A program made the translations under genes and the position numbers. The notes beneath the pieces are model-generated. The model had not been told where the DNA came from. It was given only the letters and a program-made list of their open reading frames with translations, and ran no database searches. This document shows, piece by piece, positions 35,428 to 42,970 of a stretch of 43,029 nt of DNA (position 1 is the first letter of the stretch; the number at the start of each line of letters is the position of its first letter). Origin of the DNA: Muribaculaceae bacterium (GTDB taxonomy: Bacteria > Bacteroidota > Bacteroidia > Bacteroidales > Muribaculaceae); assembly GCA_017621225.1 (NCBI GenBank), contig JAGATN010000045.1:1-43029 (forward strand). The letters are read 5' to 3'.

Positions 35428-38400
35428 TTAGAACTTGAAGTCGAGACCGACCATGATAGAACGCATGGTAGGATATTTCAAACCTGTACCGGTGTCAAGT
35501 TCAGGATCCCAAAGTTTGAATTTCGAAAGATAGAACAGGTCGTTGCCGCTTACGTAAACGCGGGTGTTCGACGAGCCGTATTTGCGGGTAAAGCTCTTGG
35601 GCAGGGTGTAGCCGAGTTCAACGGTCTTGAGACGGAGGAAGCTCATGTTTTTCTTCCACCATGTAGAGCTAACCTGGTTCTGGGTGTTCTTGCCATAGGT
35701 GAGGCGCGGCCAGAACACATCCTGCGACTGCACTTCGTCGTTCCACGAGTCGGTGTAGTTGGCGAATATGTTGTACATGGTACCCATACCCGAGCCCGGG
35801 ATGATGTTGCTGCCTACGCTGATCATACGGTAAGAGTCGCCGGTGCCCTGGAAGAAGAAGTTGAAGTCAACGTTCTTGAATCGGAGGTTACCGCCAAAAC
35901 CGTATATGAGTCGCGGAGTGGTAACGCCGCCTATGTAGCCTTGGTCGCGAGAGTTGATTACACCGTCGCCGTTCATATCCTTATACTTTATGTCGCCCGG
36001 ACGTATGTCGGCACTCAGTTCCGATACGGGGAGTCCGGGGAGCAATTTGCCTTCAGAGTCGAAGTCGTCGGCAGTGTAAAGGCCGTCGGCCCAATATCCG
36101 TAGAGCGAACCGATCGACTGGCCGGTATATGAGCGGTAAGTGCCCTTAACCGATTCGGGGTCGTCATATTCCACCACTTCGTTCTTTGCGTATGTGAGGG
36201 TACCGCGCAGACCCACCGTCCAATCCTGGCCGAAGTTCTGGTGATAGTTTATTTCGGCTTCCAGACCGTGGTTTTTCACCTTACCGAAGTTGGCATACGG
36301 AGTAGTTGCGAAACCTACCTGAGTAGGAATGATGCGGCGCTGCATGAAGATGTCCTTGCGGTCTTCCTTGAACACGTCGAACTGAATGTCGAGAGCGTTC
36401 CACAAACCGGCTTCGATACCGAGGTTGTATTTGGTAACGGTTTCCCAAGTAAGGTTCGATACACCTACGTCACCTTCACGTATGCCGTCGCCACGGAAGT
36501 AGCCGTTGGTCGGGCCGAAACGATAACCGTCGACGCTCTGGTTGATGGTGGTGATGTAAGCGAAACGACGGCTACTGCCGATGTCATCGTTACCTACCTG
36601 ACCCACTGAAGCGCGGAGCTTGAGTTTGTTGATTTTCGGAGTAAGGTCGGCCATGAAGCTTTCGTTAGATATAACCCATCCGATAGCTCCCGAGGGGAAG
36701 AAACCGTAACGATGGCCTGGGGCAAAGTTTTCAGAGCCGTTGTAACCGAAGTTGAATTCAGCCACGTAGCGCGAATCGTAAGTGTACGATGCACGACCGG
36801 CCAAGCCCTGATGGTGATAAGGCTGGATGCCGCCATTGTCGTAGCTGTCGCGGTTGAAAAGCAAGAGGGCGTCAACGCGGTGCAGGCTGTTGAACAAGCG
36901 GTTGTAAGTGGCTGCCGCCTCGAAGTAAGTACGGGTAGTACCGTATTCCACGCCGTTGTGGTGGTTGAGGAAGTCAGAACCACCGGTGTTTGAAGGCTCG
37001 GTGTGAATGAGGTTGCCTTCAACGTCACGACCGCTGGCGATGCCGTAGTAAACCGGAGTACGGTCGGCATAGTGTATCTTACAGTTGTAAACGTCAAATG
37101 AGAAAAGGGCGCGAACCTTAAGACCCTCGGTGAGCATCTTGAGGTCTTGCTCAACGCTTACGAGTGACTGTATCTGCGATTTGGTCTGACGGGTGTAACC
37201 GGTCTGGGTAAGCATGGCCCAGGGGTTCACACGACCCGAGTCGACCGGAATGCGACCGTCGGAGTAGATCGGCGGGTGAACGAAAGGCACGGTCTCAAAC
37301 GCGTAGTTAAACACGTCGGTAGTCGAGCTTGAGTTTTTGCGGAGGTTCTGCAGGTAACCGCCTACGTTGAAGCGCACCAAAGTGGTTTTGGTGAGGTCCA
37401 TGTCGACGTTAGCACGAACGTTGTATTTCTGCAAGCCGGTAGATGTGTCGTAGGGAAGGTTTTCGTCACGGTTCATGTTGCCGCTTTCACGGAAGTACGA
37501 ACCGGTGAGCGAGTAGCGAAGGAAGTCAGAACCACCGGCTATGCTCAAGTTGGCACGGGTGTTTTCTGAAAGATCCTTAGTCAATGCGTCAACCCAGTCG
37601 ATATCGGGATACAAGTCGGGGTCATAGCCCGATGCAGTGCGATCGATGCGCTGCTGCGGGAATATGGTGCGACCGGCCAAGTTGTTGATCAACGTCATGT
37701 GTTCGGCAGCTCCGATAAATTCGGGCAGCTTGGTGGGTTTACGGAACGACTGTTCGACACGGAACGTCACCGTAGGAGCACCTACTTTGCCTCGCTTGGT
37801 GTTGACGAGGATCACACCGTTTGCACCGCGTACACCGTACATGGCCGATGCCGATGCATCCTTAAGAATCGAGAACGATTCGATTTCAGCGGGGTCGATG
37901 TCGTCGAGCGAACGTTCAACGCCATCGATCAATACGAGAGGCGAAGTGCCGCCGGCAAACGAAGAAATACCGCGAATCCAGAAGCTCGAGGAGTCATAAC
38001 CCGGTTCGCCGGTAGGACGGTAGGCGATGATACCTGCCAACTGTCCGGCAAGGTTACCGGTCATTGAACGAGTGGAGTTTACACGCAGTTTTTCAGGCTC
38101 GATGGTAGTGATTGAACCAACCACCGAAGCTTTCTGCTGCGTACCGTAACCAACCACCACAACTTCCTGAAGTTCGCTGAGATCGGGGTCCATGACAATG
38201 CGTAAAATCGTGCTTTTGCCGACTTTTACCTCTTTGTCCTTAAATCCGATGTAAGAAAGGTGCAGCGTGGCGTTTTTGTTTGCCACATCGATGAAGAAGT
38301 TACCATCAACGTCTGTCGACGTACCGTTCTTGGTACCAACTTCCATAATAGTGACGCCCGGCAACGGCTCGTTGTCGGGATCAGTAACTGTTCCTGAAAT

Positions 38401-38520
38401 TCGGATAGCAGCTGCCGACCAAACCGGGAACAGCACCGCAATGAGTAGAAAAGCCAATGAAATCAGCTTTCCCCTATGGACAGTTCTCTGTCCAATGGAA
38501 TCTTGCGCTTTAGTTCTCAT
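35428..38520 (-). CDS. susC: SusC/RagA-family TonB-dependent outer-membrane transporter
   Basis: 1030 aa. Signal segment LISLAFLLIAVLFPVWSAAA after a basic N-terminus. A carboxypeptidase-regulatory-like domain follows (ISGTVTDPDNEPLPGVTI, DGNFFIDV). Next is the TonB box EVVVVGYGTQ, the plug with LAGQLAGI, IRGISSFAGGTSPLVLIDGVE and ASAMYGVRGANGVILV, and a 22-strand-type barrel ending in GLDFKF. It imports oligosaccharides in complex with SusD, powered by TonB-ExbBD. First gene of the operon. The leader carries a G10 tract (see separate entry). It most likely supplies the substrate of the neighbouring oxidoreductase/DUF1080 unit, although the two are separated by a terminator. Confidence 0.96.
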   Translation of the reverse strand: MRTKAQDSIGQRTVHRGKLISLAFLLIAVLFPVWSAAAIRISGTVTDPDNEPLPGVTIMEVGTKNGTSTDVDGNFFIDVANKNATLHLSYIGFKDKEVKVGKSTILRIVMDPDLSELQEVVVVGYGTQQKASVVGSITTIEPEKLRVNSTRSMTGNLAGQLAGIIAYRPTGEPGYDSSSFWIRGISSFAGGTSPLVLIDGVERSLDDIDPAEIESFSILKDASASAMYGVRGANGVILVNTKRGKVGAPTVTFRVEQSFRKPTKLPEFIGAAEHMTLINNLAGRTIFPQQRIDRTASGYDPDLYPDIDWVDALTKDLSENTRANLSIAGGSDFLRYSLTGSYFRESGNMNRDENLPYDTSTGLQKYNVRANVDMDLTKTTLVRFNVGGYLQNLRKNSSSTTDVFNYAFETVPFVHPPIYSDGRIPVDSGRVNPWAMLTQTGYTRQTKSQIQSLVSVEQDLKMLTEGLKVRALFSFDVYNCKIHYADRTPVYYGIASGRDVEGNLIHTEPSNTGGSDFLNHHNGVEYGTTRTYFEAAATYNRLFNSLHRVDALLLFNRDSYDNGGIQPYHHQGLAGRASYTYDSRYVAEFNFGYNGSENFAPGHRYGFFPSGAIGWVISNESFMADLTPKINKLKLRASVGQVGNDDIGSSRRFAYITTINQSVDGYRFGPTNGYFRGDGIREGDVGVSNLTWETVTKYNLGIEAGLWNALDIQFDVFKEDRKDIFMQRRIIPTQVGFATTPYANFGKVKNHGLEAEINYHQNFGQDWTVGLRGTLTYAKNEVVEYDDPESVKGTYRSYTGQSIGSLYGYWADGLYTADDFDSEGKLLPGLPVSELSADIRPGDIKYKDMNGDGVINSRDQGYIGGVTTPRLIYGFGGNLRFKNVDFNFFFQGTGDSYRMISVGSNIIPGSGMGTMYNIFANYTDSWNDEVQSQDVFWPRLTYGKNTQNQVSSTWWKKNMSFLRLKTVELGYTLPKSFTRKYGSSNTRVYVSGNDLFYLSKFKLWDPELDTGTGLKYPTMRSIMVGLDFKF

Positions 38521-38522
38521 GT

Positions 38523-38626
38523 GTTAATATTTAAGTTAATATTTAGGGTTGCACTGTATTGTACACTTTAAAAGCTTGGGAGGAGTGTTAAAATTACCCC
38601 CCCCCCATTTTAAAAATATTAACTTA
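38523..38626. repeat. Inverted repeat around a poly-G tract in the susC leader
   Basis: A 13-nt sequence at 38532-38544 (TAAGTTAATATTT) recurs inverted at 38614-38626. The first arm belongs to a direct repeat of 11 nt (38523-38533 and 38535-38545). Between the arms lies a run of ten C on the plus strand (38597-38606), i.e. ten G in the susC leader, 77 nt before the susC start. No promoter box is evident between the arms. It could be a leader RNA structure, a slippage site or a recombination site. Confidence 0.6.
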
Positions 38627-38675
38627 ATTTATTAAAACAAGGGAACATAATGCTCACTTCCAAGGTTTGGACACG

Positions 38676-38683
38676 CAAATATA
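38676..38683 (-). promoter_or_regulatory. Putative -7 box of the susCDE operon
   Basis: On the minus strand TATATTTG matches TAnnTTTG, about 156 nt before the susC ATG. No -33 TTTG is visible at the usual distance, as expected for an operon that needs an activator such as a hybrid two-component or anti-sigma/ECF system. No such regulator is encoded in the window. Confidence 0.45.
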
Positions 38684-38794
38684 AGTCATTTTTTCGACAT
38701 TATTCTACTTTTTTCACTAAATTTAATCACACAGCCTCATTTAACCTAATTTTATATTTCCGTCACCGATATTATACACATAATATATATTGAG

Positions 38795-38802
38795 TAATTT
38801 TG
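38795..38802 (+). promoter_or_regulatory. Putative -7 box for the LysO genes
   Basis: TAATTTTG matches TAnnTTTG, 34 nt before the ATG at 38837. The -33 box is not evident. Confidence 0.45.
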
Positions 38803-38836
38803 CATGCAAAAAAAATCAACGGTACTCACATAAAGA

Positions 38837-39106
38837 ATGATTTCGATAGCAATTTTGGTGGCGTGCGCAATCGTGGGATATGCATTGCGACGCTTTGAAG
38901 CGATACGAAAGCTCGAAGGAGCCATAACCCCGGTGGTGTGGCTGCTTCTGCTCACTTTCGGGCTCTCGATAGGCTCAAGCGAGAGCGTAATGGCCGACTT
39001 GAGCCGATTTGGCACGCAGGCGGCCATAATCACGGCGTTTGGCACGGCAGGGAGCATTGCGGCGGCGTGGATGTTGTATAAATTTAAAAAGCATCGTAGG
39101 CAATGA
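38837..39106 (+). CDS. LysO-type exporter, N-terminal part encoded separately
   Basis: 89 aa with three hydrophobic segments (ISIAILVACAIVGYAL, ITPVVWLLLLTFGLSIG, AAIITAFGTAGSIAAAWML). The order and the motif LLLTFGLSIGSSE match the N-terminal third of LysO (DUF340 family), an inner-membrane L-lysine exporter that is one protein of about 300 aa in enterobacteria. The stop overlaps the start of the next gene (ATGA), so the two halves are translated together. This two-gene form looks intact rather than frameshifted: both parts have clean ends. Confidence 0.8.
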   Translation: MISIAILVACAIVGYALRRFEAIRKLEGAITPVVWLLLLTFGLSIGSSESVMADLSRFGTQAAIITAFGTAGSIAAAWMLYKFKKHRRQ

Positions 39107-39732
39107 AGGGAAGCTTAATGGCGCTGTGCATGTTTGCGGCAGGCATAGCCATGGGCCGGTGGGGCATAATGCCGGCCGACATCGACATGCAGGCGGCCAC
39201 CACCTGGTGTCTGTATCTGCTCATAGCTTTGATAGGAGTTCTGCTCGGAAGCAATCGGCGGCTCATAGAGATAATAAAGAGCATTTCGGCCGACATCGTG
39301 GTGCTGCCGGCGCTAACGGTGGTCGGGACACTCACAGGGTGCATTGCCGCGTGGTGGCTGATACGCGAAACGCTGACGCTGCCCGAATGTCTCTCGATAG
39401 GGAGCGGATTCGGGTATTACTCGCTGTCGTCGGTATTGATAATCGACCTCAGGCAGGAGGCCATTGGCATCGACGCGGCCACGCAACTGGGCGCTTTGGC
39501 GGTGCTGGCCAACATTATGCGCGAGATGGTGGCGCTCATAGGGGCTCCGCTGATAGCAAAATGGTTCGGGCCATATGCAGCCGTGTCAGCGGCGGGGGTC
39601 ACGTCGATGGATGTGACGCTGCCCGTGCTGACACGATGCTGCGGCGACCGCGCGGTGCCGCTTGCGCTGTTTCATGGTGTGGCGCTCGAAATATGCGTGC
39701 CGCTACTCGTCACGCTGTTCTGCATGCTTTAG
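39103..39732 (+). CDS. LysO-family lysine exporter, C-terminal part
   Basis: 209 aa, about six hydrophobic segments. Motifs LIALIGVLLGSNR and LSIGSGFGYYSLSSVLI, then MREMVALIGAPL, and GVTSMDVTLPVLTRCCG belong to the DUF340/LysO core. It would export L-lysine (or a toxic analogue) together with the 89-aa partner. In E. coli the gene is controlled by lysine through ArgP; no such control can be seen here. The stop codon lies inside a short hairpin shared with the convergent esterase gene. Confidence 0.85.
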   Translation: MKGSLMALCMFAAGIAMGRWGIMPADIDMQAATTWCLYLLIALIGVLLGSNRRLIEIIKSISADIVVLPALTVVGTLTGCIAAWWLIRETLTLPECLSIGSGFGYYSLSSVLIIDLRQEAIGIDAATQLGALAVLANIMREMVALIGAPLIAKWFGPYAAVSAAGVTSMDVTLPVLTRCCGDRAVPLALFHGVALEICVPLLVTLFCML

Positions 39733-39751
39733 AGTATGTTTACTCTTAAGC
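39726..39751. terminator. Small hairpin between convergent lysO and esterase genes
   Basis: An 11-bp stem with one mismatch (39726-39736 and 39741-39751), TGTT loop, overlapping the LysO stop codon. It lacks a good T run on either side, so bidirectional termination is only possible. Confidence 0.35.
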
Positions 39752-39766
39752 CCACATTATTATATA

Positions 39767-40603
39767 TTATATGTCGAGGGTGCCGTTGAACGCACGACGG
39801 AAAAATTCGAGCTGCGGATGTATCGACTTGCGCCAGTATCCGTTCCAGTGTCCGCCAGGAGCGGTGAGGAAACGGTGTGGTATCTTTCGGTCGTTCAAAG
39901 CCTTGTCGAGCTGGCAGTTTACTTCGTAGAAAAAGTCGTCGGTGCCGCAATCGAATATTATGTTAGGCTTTCCGGGCTGTATGGAGTCGACGAGGTTTAT
40001 CACCGTGTGGCTATCCCAGCGTTCGGGAAATTCGTCGCGCTTGCCGAGGAAGTCGGCCATGTGCCAGCTCTCGGGGAACGGACGGATGTCGACGCCGCCC
40101 GAAGTTGATCCGGCGGTTCCGAACACGTCGGGGTGACGCATTCCGAGCCACAAGCCTCCGTGGCCACCCATGCTCAGGCCGGTTATGGCGCGTCCGGCCG
40201 CATCGGTGCGAGTGCGATAGCGACGGTCAATCTCCGGCACGAGTTCCTTGATTATGAAGCTCTCCATCTGCATGCCCGGCACCACGGGCGAATCCCAATA
40301 CCAGCTGTTGCGCCCCGACGGACACACCACGATGGCGTTCATGGCCGTTGCCACGCTGTCGATGTCGACTATCTGGCTCCAGTTGCGGTAGTCGCCTCCG
40401 TGGCCGTTGAGCAGATATATGGTGGGGAACTTCGAGGGTGTGTCGCCGCGATCGTACGACGACGGCAGCGCCACCATCACTTTCATGGGCTTTTCGATGT
40501 ACTTGCCTGCCACGCTGATGGTATCGGCGGCGTGCGCATTGCCCCACAATTGGGCCGTCAAGCATAGCGCTATGACTTTGAGCATTTTAATGGGATTGAG
40601 CAT
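39767..40603 (-). CDS. Exported alpha/beta-hydrolase esterase (esterase D/CE1-like)
   Basis: 278 aa from the ATG at 40603 (ATG 40585 is an alternative). Signal peptide with core VIALCLTAQLWGNAHA. The putative-esterase fold shows FPTIYLLNGHGGDYRNW (oxyanion region), the nucleophile elbow GLSMGGHGG, an acidic residue in DCGTDDFFYEVN, and the histidine in APGGHWNGYW. Family members remove acyl groups (acetyl, feruloyl) from polysaccharides or hydrolyse small esters. Periplasmic or secreted. It is single, with a TACATTTG box on the minus strand at 40638-40645. A link to the sus locus is plausible but not shown. Confidence 0.85.
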   Translation of the reverse strand: MLNPIKMLKVIALCLTAQLWGNAHAADTISVAGKYIEKPMKVMVALPSSYDRGDTPSKFPTIYLLNGHGGDYRNWSQIVDIDSVATAMNAIVVCPSGRNSWYWDSPVVPGMQMESFIIKELVPEIDRRYRTRTDAAGRAITGLSMGGHGGLWLGMRHPDVFGTAGSTSGGVDIRPFPESWHMADFLGKRDEFPERWDSHTVINLVDSIQPGKPNIIFDCGTDDFFYEVNCQLDKALNDRKIPHRFLTAPGGHWNGYWRKSIHPQLEFFRRAFNGTLDI

Positions 40604-40637
40604 TTGTTGTTTCGCGTTTAAGGTTTTTATTATTCCA

Positions 40638-40645
40638 CAAATGTA
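40638..40645 (-). promoter_or_regulatory. Putative -7 box for the esterase gene
   Basis: On the minus strand TACATTTG matches TAnnTTTG, 35 nt before the ATG at 40603. No clear -33 box. Confidence 0.45.
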
Positions 40646-40688
40646 GACATAATAATGGAATTTAACATCCAATGCGCCCAAAGATTAT

Positions 40689-40696
40689 TAATTTTG
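40689..40696 (+). promoter_or_regulatory. Putative -7 box of the mtnN-luxS operon
   Basis: TAATTTTG matches TAnnTTTG, 20 nt before the ATG at 40716. The leader would be very short (about 13 nt). It is divergent from the esterase box 44 nt away. Confidence 0.5.
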
Positions 40697-40715
40697 CAGA
40701 AAAATAAAGCAGAAT

Positions 40716-41399
40716 ATGAAAATCGGCATAATAGTAGCCATGGGCAAGGAGCTGGCCCTGCTGACGCCAATGCTCGGCAACGCTACCACAAGCTCATACA
40801 ACGGATTCGAGATTCTCTCTGGCGCCATAGGCCGCCACAGCGTGGCCGTGATGAAGTGCGGCATCGGCAAGGTGAACGCCGCGATAGGCACGCTGGCAAT
40901 GATCGACACGTTCGCGCCACACCTTATAATAAATACGGGAGTGGCCGGCGGAACCGGTCAGGGAGCGGGAGTGCTCGACATCGTGATAGGCAACCGCGTG
41001 GCTTACCACGACGTGTGGTGCGGCCCCGGCACCGAGTGGGGCGAGGCGGCAGGATGCCCCCCTTATTTCGAGGCCGACCCGGCCGTGGCTGCACTCCCCT
41101 GCTTCGACCGTCGGGAAATAAAGCGCGGACTCATAGCGTCGGGCGACATATTCGTGAGCCGCGTCGAAGAAGTGGAGCGCATCAAGGCTCTGTATCCCGA
41201 CGTGATGGCCGTCGATATGGAATCGGGCGCAATAGCTCAGACTTGCCACATGAAGGGGGTGCGGTTTTTCTGCTTCAGGGTGATCAGCGACACTCCGGGA
41301 GCCGACGACAACATCTCGCAATACTGCAACTTCTGGACCGACGCGCCGACGCACACGTTCGAACTGCTTACCACCATAATCGACCAACTAAAGGACTAA
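40716..41399 (+). CDS. mtnN: 5'-methylthioadenosine/S-adenosylhomocysteine nucleosidase
   Basis: 227 aa. Hydrolyses the adenine from S-adenosylhomocysteine (giving S-ribosylhomocysteine) and from methylthioadenosine. Start IGIIVAMGKEL with Glu12; NTGVAGG; AVDMESGAIAQ with Glu169; RVISDTPG with Asp192. The Glu-Asp spacing and motif order match Pfs/MtnN. A somewhat longer middle loop (WCGPGTEWGEAAGCPPYF) is present. It precedes luxS by 9 nt, so the two steps of SAH recycling are made together. Confidence 0.95.
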   Translation: MKIGIIVAMGKELALLTPMLGNATTSSYNGFEILSGAIGRHSVAVMKCGIGKVNAAIGTLAMIDTFAPHLIINTGVAGGTGQGAGVLDIVIGNRVAYHDVWCGPGTEWGEAAGCPPYFEADPAVAALPCFDRREIKRGLIASGDIFVSRVEEVERIKALYPDVMAVDMESGAIAQTCHMKGVRFFCFRVISDTPGADDNISQYCNFWTDAPTHTFELLTTIIDQLKD

Positions 41400-41408
41400 G
41401 GCAAACAC

Positions 41409-41891
41409 ATGGAAAAGATAGCAAGCTTCACCATCGACCACACTCGCCTGAAACGCGGCATATTCGTGTCGCGCAAGGACACTCTGGAGGGTGGCGACAC
41501 GATAACCACGTTCGACATTCGAATGACCGAGCCAAACCGTCAGCCCGCGCTCTCCGGCCCGACGCTGCACGCCATTGAGCATCTGGCAGCCACATATCTG
41601 CGCAATCATAAGCAATGGGGGCCCAAGATAGTGTATTGGGGGCCGATGGGGTGCTGCACCGGCAACTACCTGCTGCTGCGCGGCGACCTGAAGCCGACCG
41701 ACATCGTGGAACTGATGCGCGAAACGTTCCGTTTCATAGCCGACTTCGAAGGTCTGATTCCCGGAGCCACGCCGCGCGACTGCGGAAACTACTCGTTCAT
41801 GGACTTGGACGGCGCAAAATGCGCGGCACGCACCTATCTCGACGAGGTGCTGGCCAACCCTTCGCACGAAAACCTGAACTATCCTGACTGA
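41409..41891 (+). CDS. luxS: S-ribosylhomocysteine lyase LuxS
   Basis: 160 aa. Cleaves S-ribosylhomocysteine to homocysteine and DPD, the precursor of autoinducer-2. The metal site is H54 and H58 in HAIEH and C125 in RDCGNY; catalytic residues are E57 and C82 in GPMGCCTGNY. An extra cysteine (C83) stands where Arg or Gln is common. Length and motifs are normal, so the enzyme should be active. Sits between mtnN and the AlbA_2 gene (17-nt gap), all on +. Confidence 0.97.
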   Translation: MEKIASFTIDHTRLKRGIFVSRKDTLEGGDTITTFDIRMTEPNRQPALSGPTLHAIEHLAATYLRNHKQWGPKIVYWGPMGCCTGNYLLLRGDLKPTDIVELMRETFRFIADFEGLIPGATPRDCGNYSFMDLDGAKCAARTYLDEVLANPSHENLNYPD

Positions 41892-41908
41892 CCAAAACTA
41901 ACGCCCCG

Positions 41909-42565
41909 ATGAAAGACATACACGCGGTAAAAGGCAAATTTCTCATTCAGCGACTAATAGAGGAGGGCGAACACGAGCATCAGGATTTTAAATTCGCCAT
42001 CTCCGACGCACGAAAGATAGCCCGCTCGATATCGGCATTCGCCAACAACGACGGCGGACATCTGCTCATAGGCGTAAAGGACAACGGAAAAGTGGCCGGC
42101 GTGAGAAACGAGGAGGACATCTACGTGGTGGAACAGGCCGCTCAGTCGTATTGCACCCCGGCACAGGAGATAAAGGTGAAAGCATACATAGCCGAAGGTG
42201 GCGCGGTGGTGATGAAGGTCGACATAGAGGCATCGGCCGTCCGACCCGTGATGGTAAGGGAAGCGGAAGGCAAGATGAAAGCTTACTATCGCGTAAACGA
42301 CGAAAACATAGTGGCGCACCCGCTGATGGTGAAGATATGGCGCAAGGCTGCTGCCGACAACGGAATGCTGCTCGAGTTGTCGCACGGACAGCGCGCGTTG
42401 CTCGACCTGATCGACGAGGAGAAGCAGCTGACGTTCGAGCGCTATCTGCACAGAGCGCACGTGTCGCAAGCGTTGGGCGAAGAAATAGTTACGCGCCTCG
42501 GGGCCGCCGGCATAATAAAGCTCGCCTACAACGGCACCGAATTCGTAATAACGGCCGCCGACTAA
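41909..42565 (+). CDS. AlbA_2 (Schlafen-type) domain protein with C-terminal winged-helix-like part
   Basis: 218 aa, soluble. The N-terminal ~130 residues match the AlbA_2 domain: EHQDFKFAISDARKIARSISAFANNDGGHLLIGVKDNG, cited here by its ends (EHQDFKF and GGHLLIGV). The C-terminal ~70 residues (LSHGQRALLDLIDEEKQLT, HVSQALGEEIVTRL) look helical and may be a DNA-binding helix-turn-helix. Proteins with this domain are often called putative transcriptional regulators or ATP-binding proteins; a nucleic-acid role is likely but unproven. It is in the mtnN-luxS operon, which could mean control linked to AI-2 or methyl-cycle status. Confidence 0.82.
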   Translation: MKDIHAVKGKFLIQRLIEEGEHEHQDFKFAISDARKIARSISAFANNDGGHLLIGVKDNGKVAGVRNEEDIYVVEQAAQSYCTPAQEIKVKAYIAEGGAVVMKVDIEASAVRPVMVREAEGKMKAYYRVNDENIVAHPLMVKIWRKAAADNGMLLELSHGQRALLDLIDEEKQLTFERYLHRAHVSQALGEEIVTRLGAAGIIKLAYNGTEFVITAAD

Positions 42566-42611
42566 CCCCTCAATACCTATAATTCGGAATCACCGCAAAC
42601 AACATGCCAAC

Positions 42612-42629
42612 CCCACCGCAAACGGTGGG
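42612..42629 (+). terminator. Hairpin after the luxS operon
   Basis: A 7-bp GC stem CCCACCG/CGGTGGG with CAAA loop, 46 nt after the stop; the T run (TTTTT) comes only after a 10-nt A-rich stretch. Possible weak terminator. Confidence 0.45.
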
Positions 42630-42641
42630 AAAAAGCCATTT

Positions 42642-42670
42642 TTATTCAATAAAAACTCTGTATTGAATAA
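42642..42670. repeat. 10-bp inverted repeat in the A/T-rich tail region
   Basis: TTATTCAATA at 42642-42651 and its exact complement at 42661-42670, spacer 9 nt. A further hairpin, TACCATA/TATGGTA (42785-42791 with 42799-42805), is followed on the minus strand by a T5 run. These may mark the flank of a mobile element. Confidence 0.4.
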
Positions 42671-42970
42671 AATAGGACAATTTATATTTAATAAAAGTGC
42701 AAAATTATGCCTTTACAATCTTTTTAAGCATTATTCCTATTTAATCATTTTTGATGAGAGAGGGGGCTTTATGCAGCTTAAAAATACCATATTTTGAGTA
42801 TGGTACGGATGTGCGCGAAGCAGTAATTTTGCATTCAGATAATTATACGAAATATACATGGACATAGGTATGGCGCATAGCTTCGACATGGATGCTACGT
42901 AACCACATAATTGGGGTCAATGTAAAAAAACGGTTGTTAAAATATGGTCAGAGATGATTACTTTTGTCGT

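Larger units (their letters stand above)
42566..42970. other. A/T-rich gap before the partial gene at the right edge
   Basis: About 400 nt without a recognisable gene. It holds the hairpins listed separately and two -7-like boxes, TAATTTTG at 42824-42831 and TACTTTTG at 42959-42966. The second lies too close to the ATG at 42971 for a normal leader. A 14-codon ORF at 42858-42902 exists but has no support. Confidence 0.5.

Noticed and set aside
38837-39732. Pseudogene or frameshift in lysO
   Set aside because: The two parts overlap by an ATGA junction and each has a proper start and end between helices. Nothing is lost compared with the one-piece family.
42858-42902. A 14-codon ORF (MDIGMAHSFDMDAT) behind a TAATTTTG box
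   Set aside because: Too short to judge; no ribosome site or conservation evidence is available.
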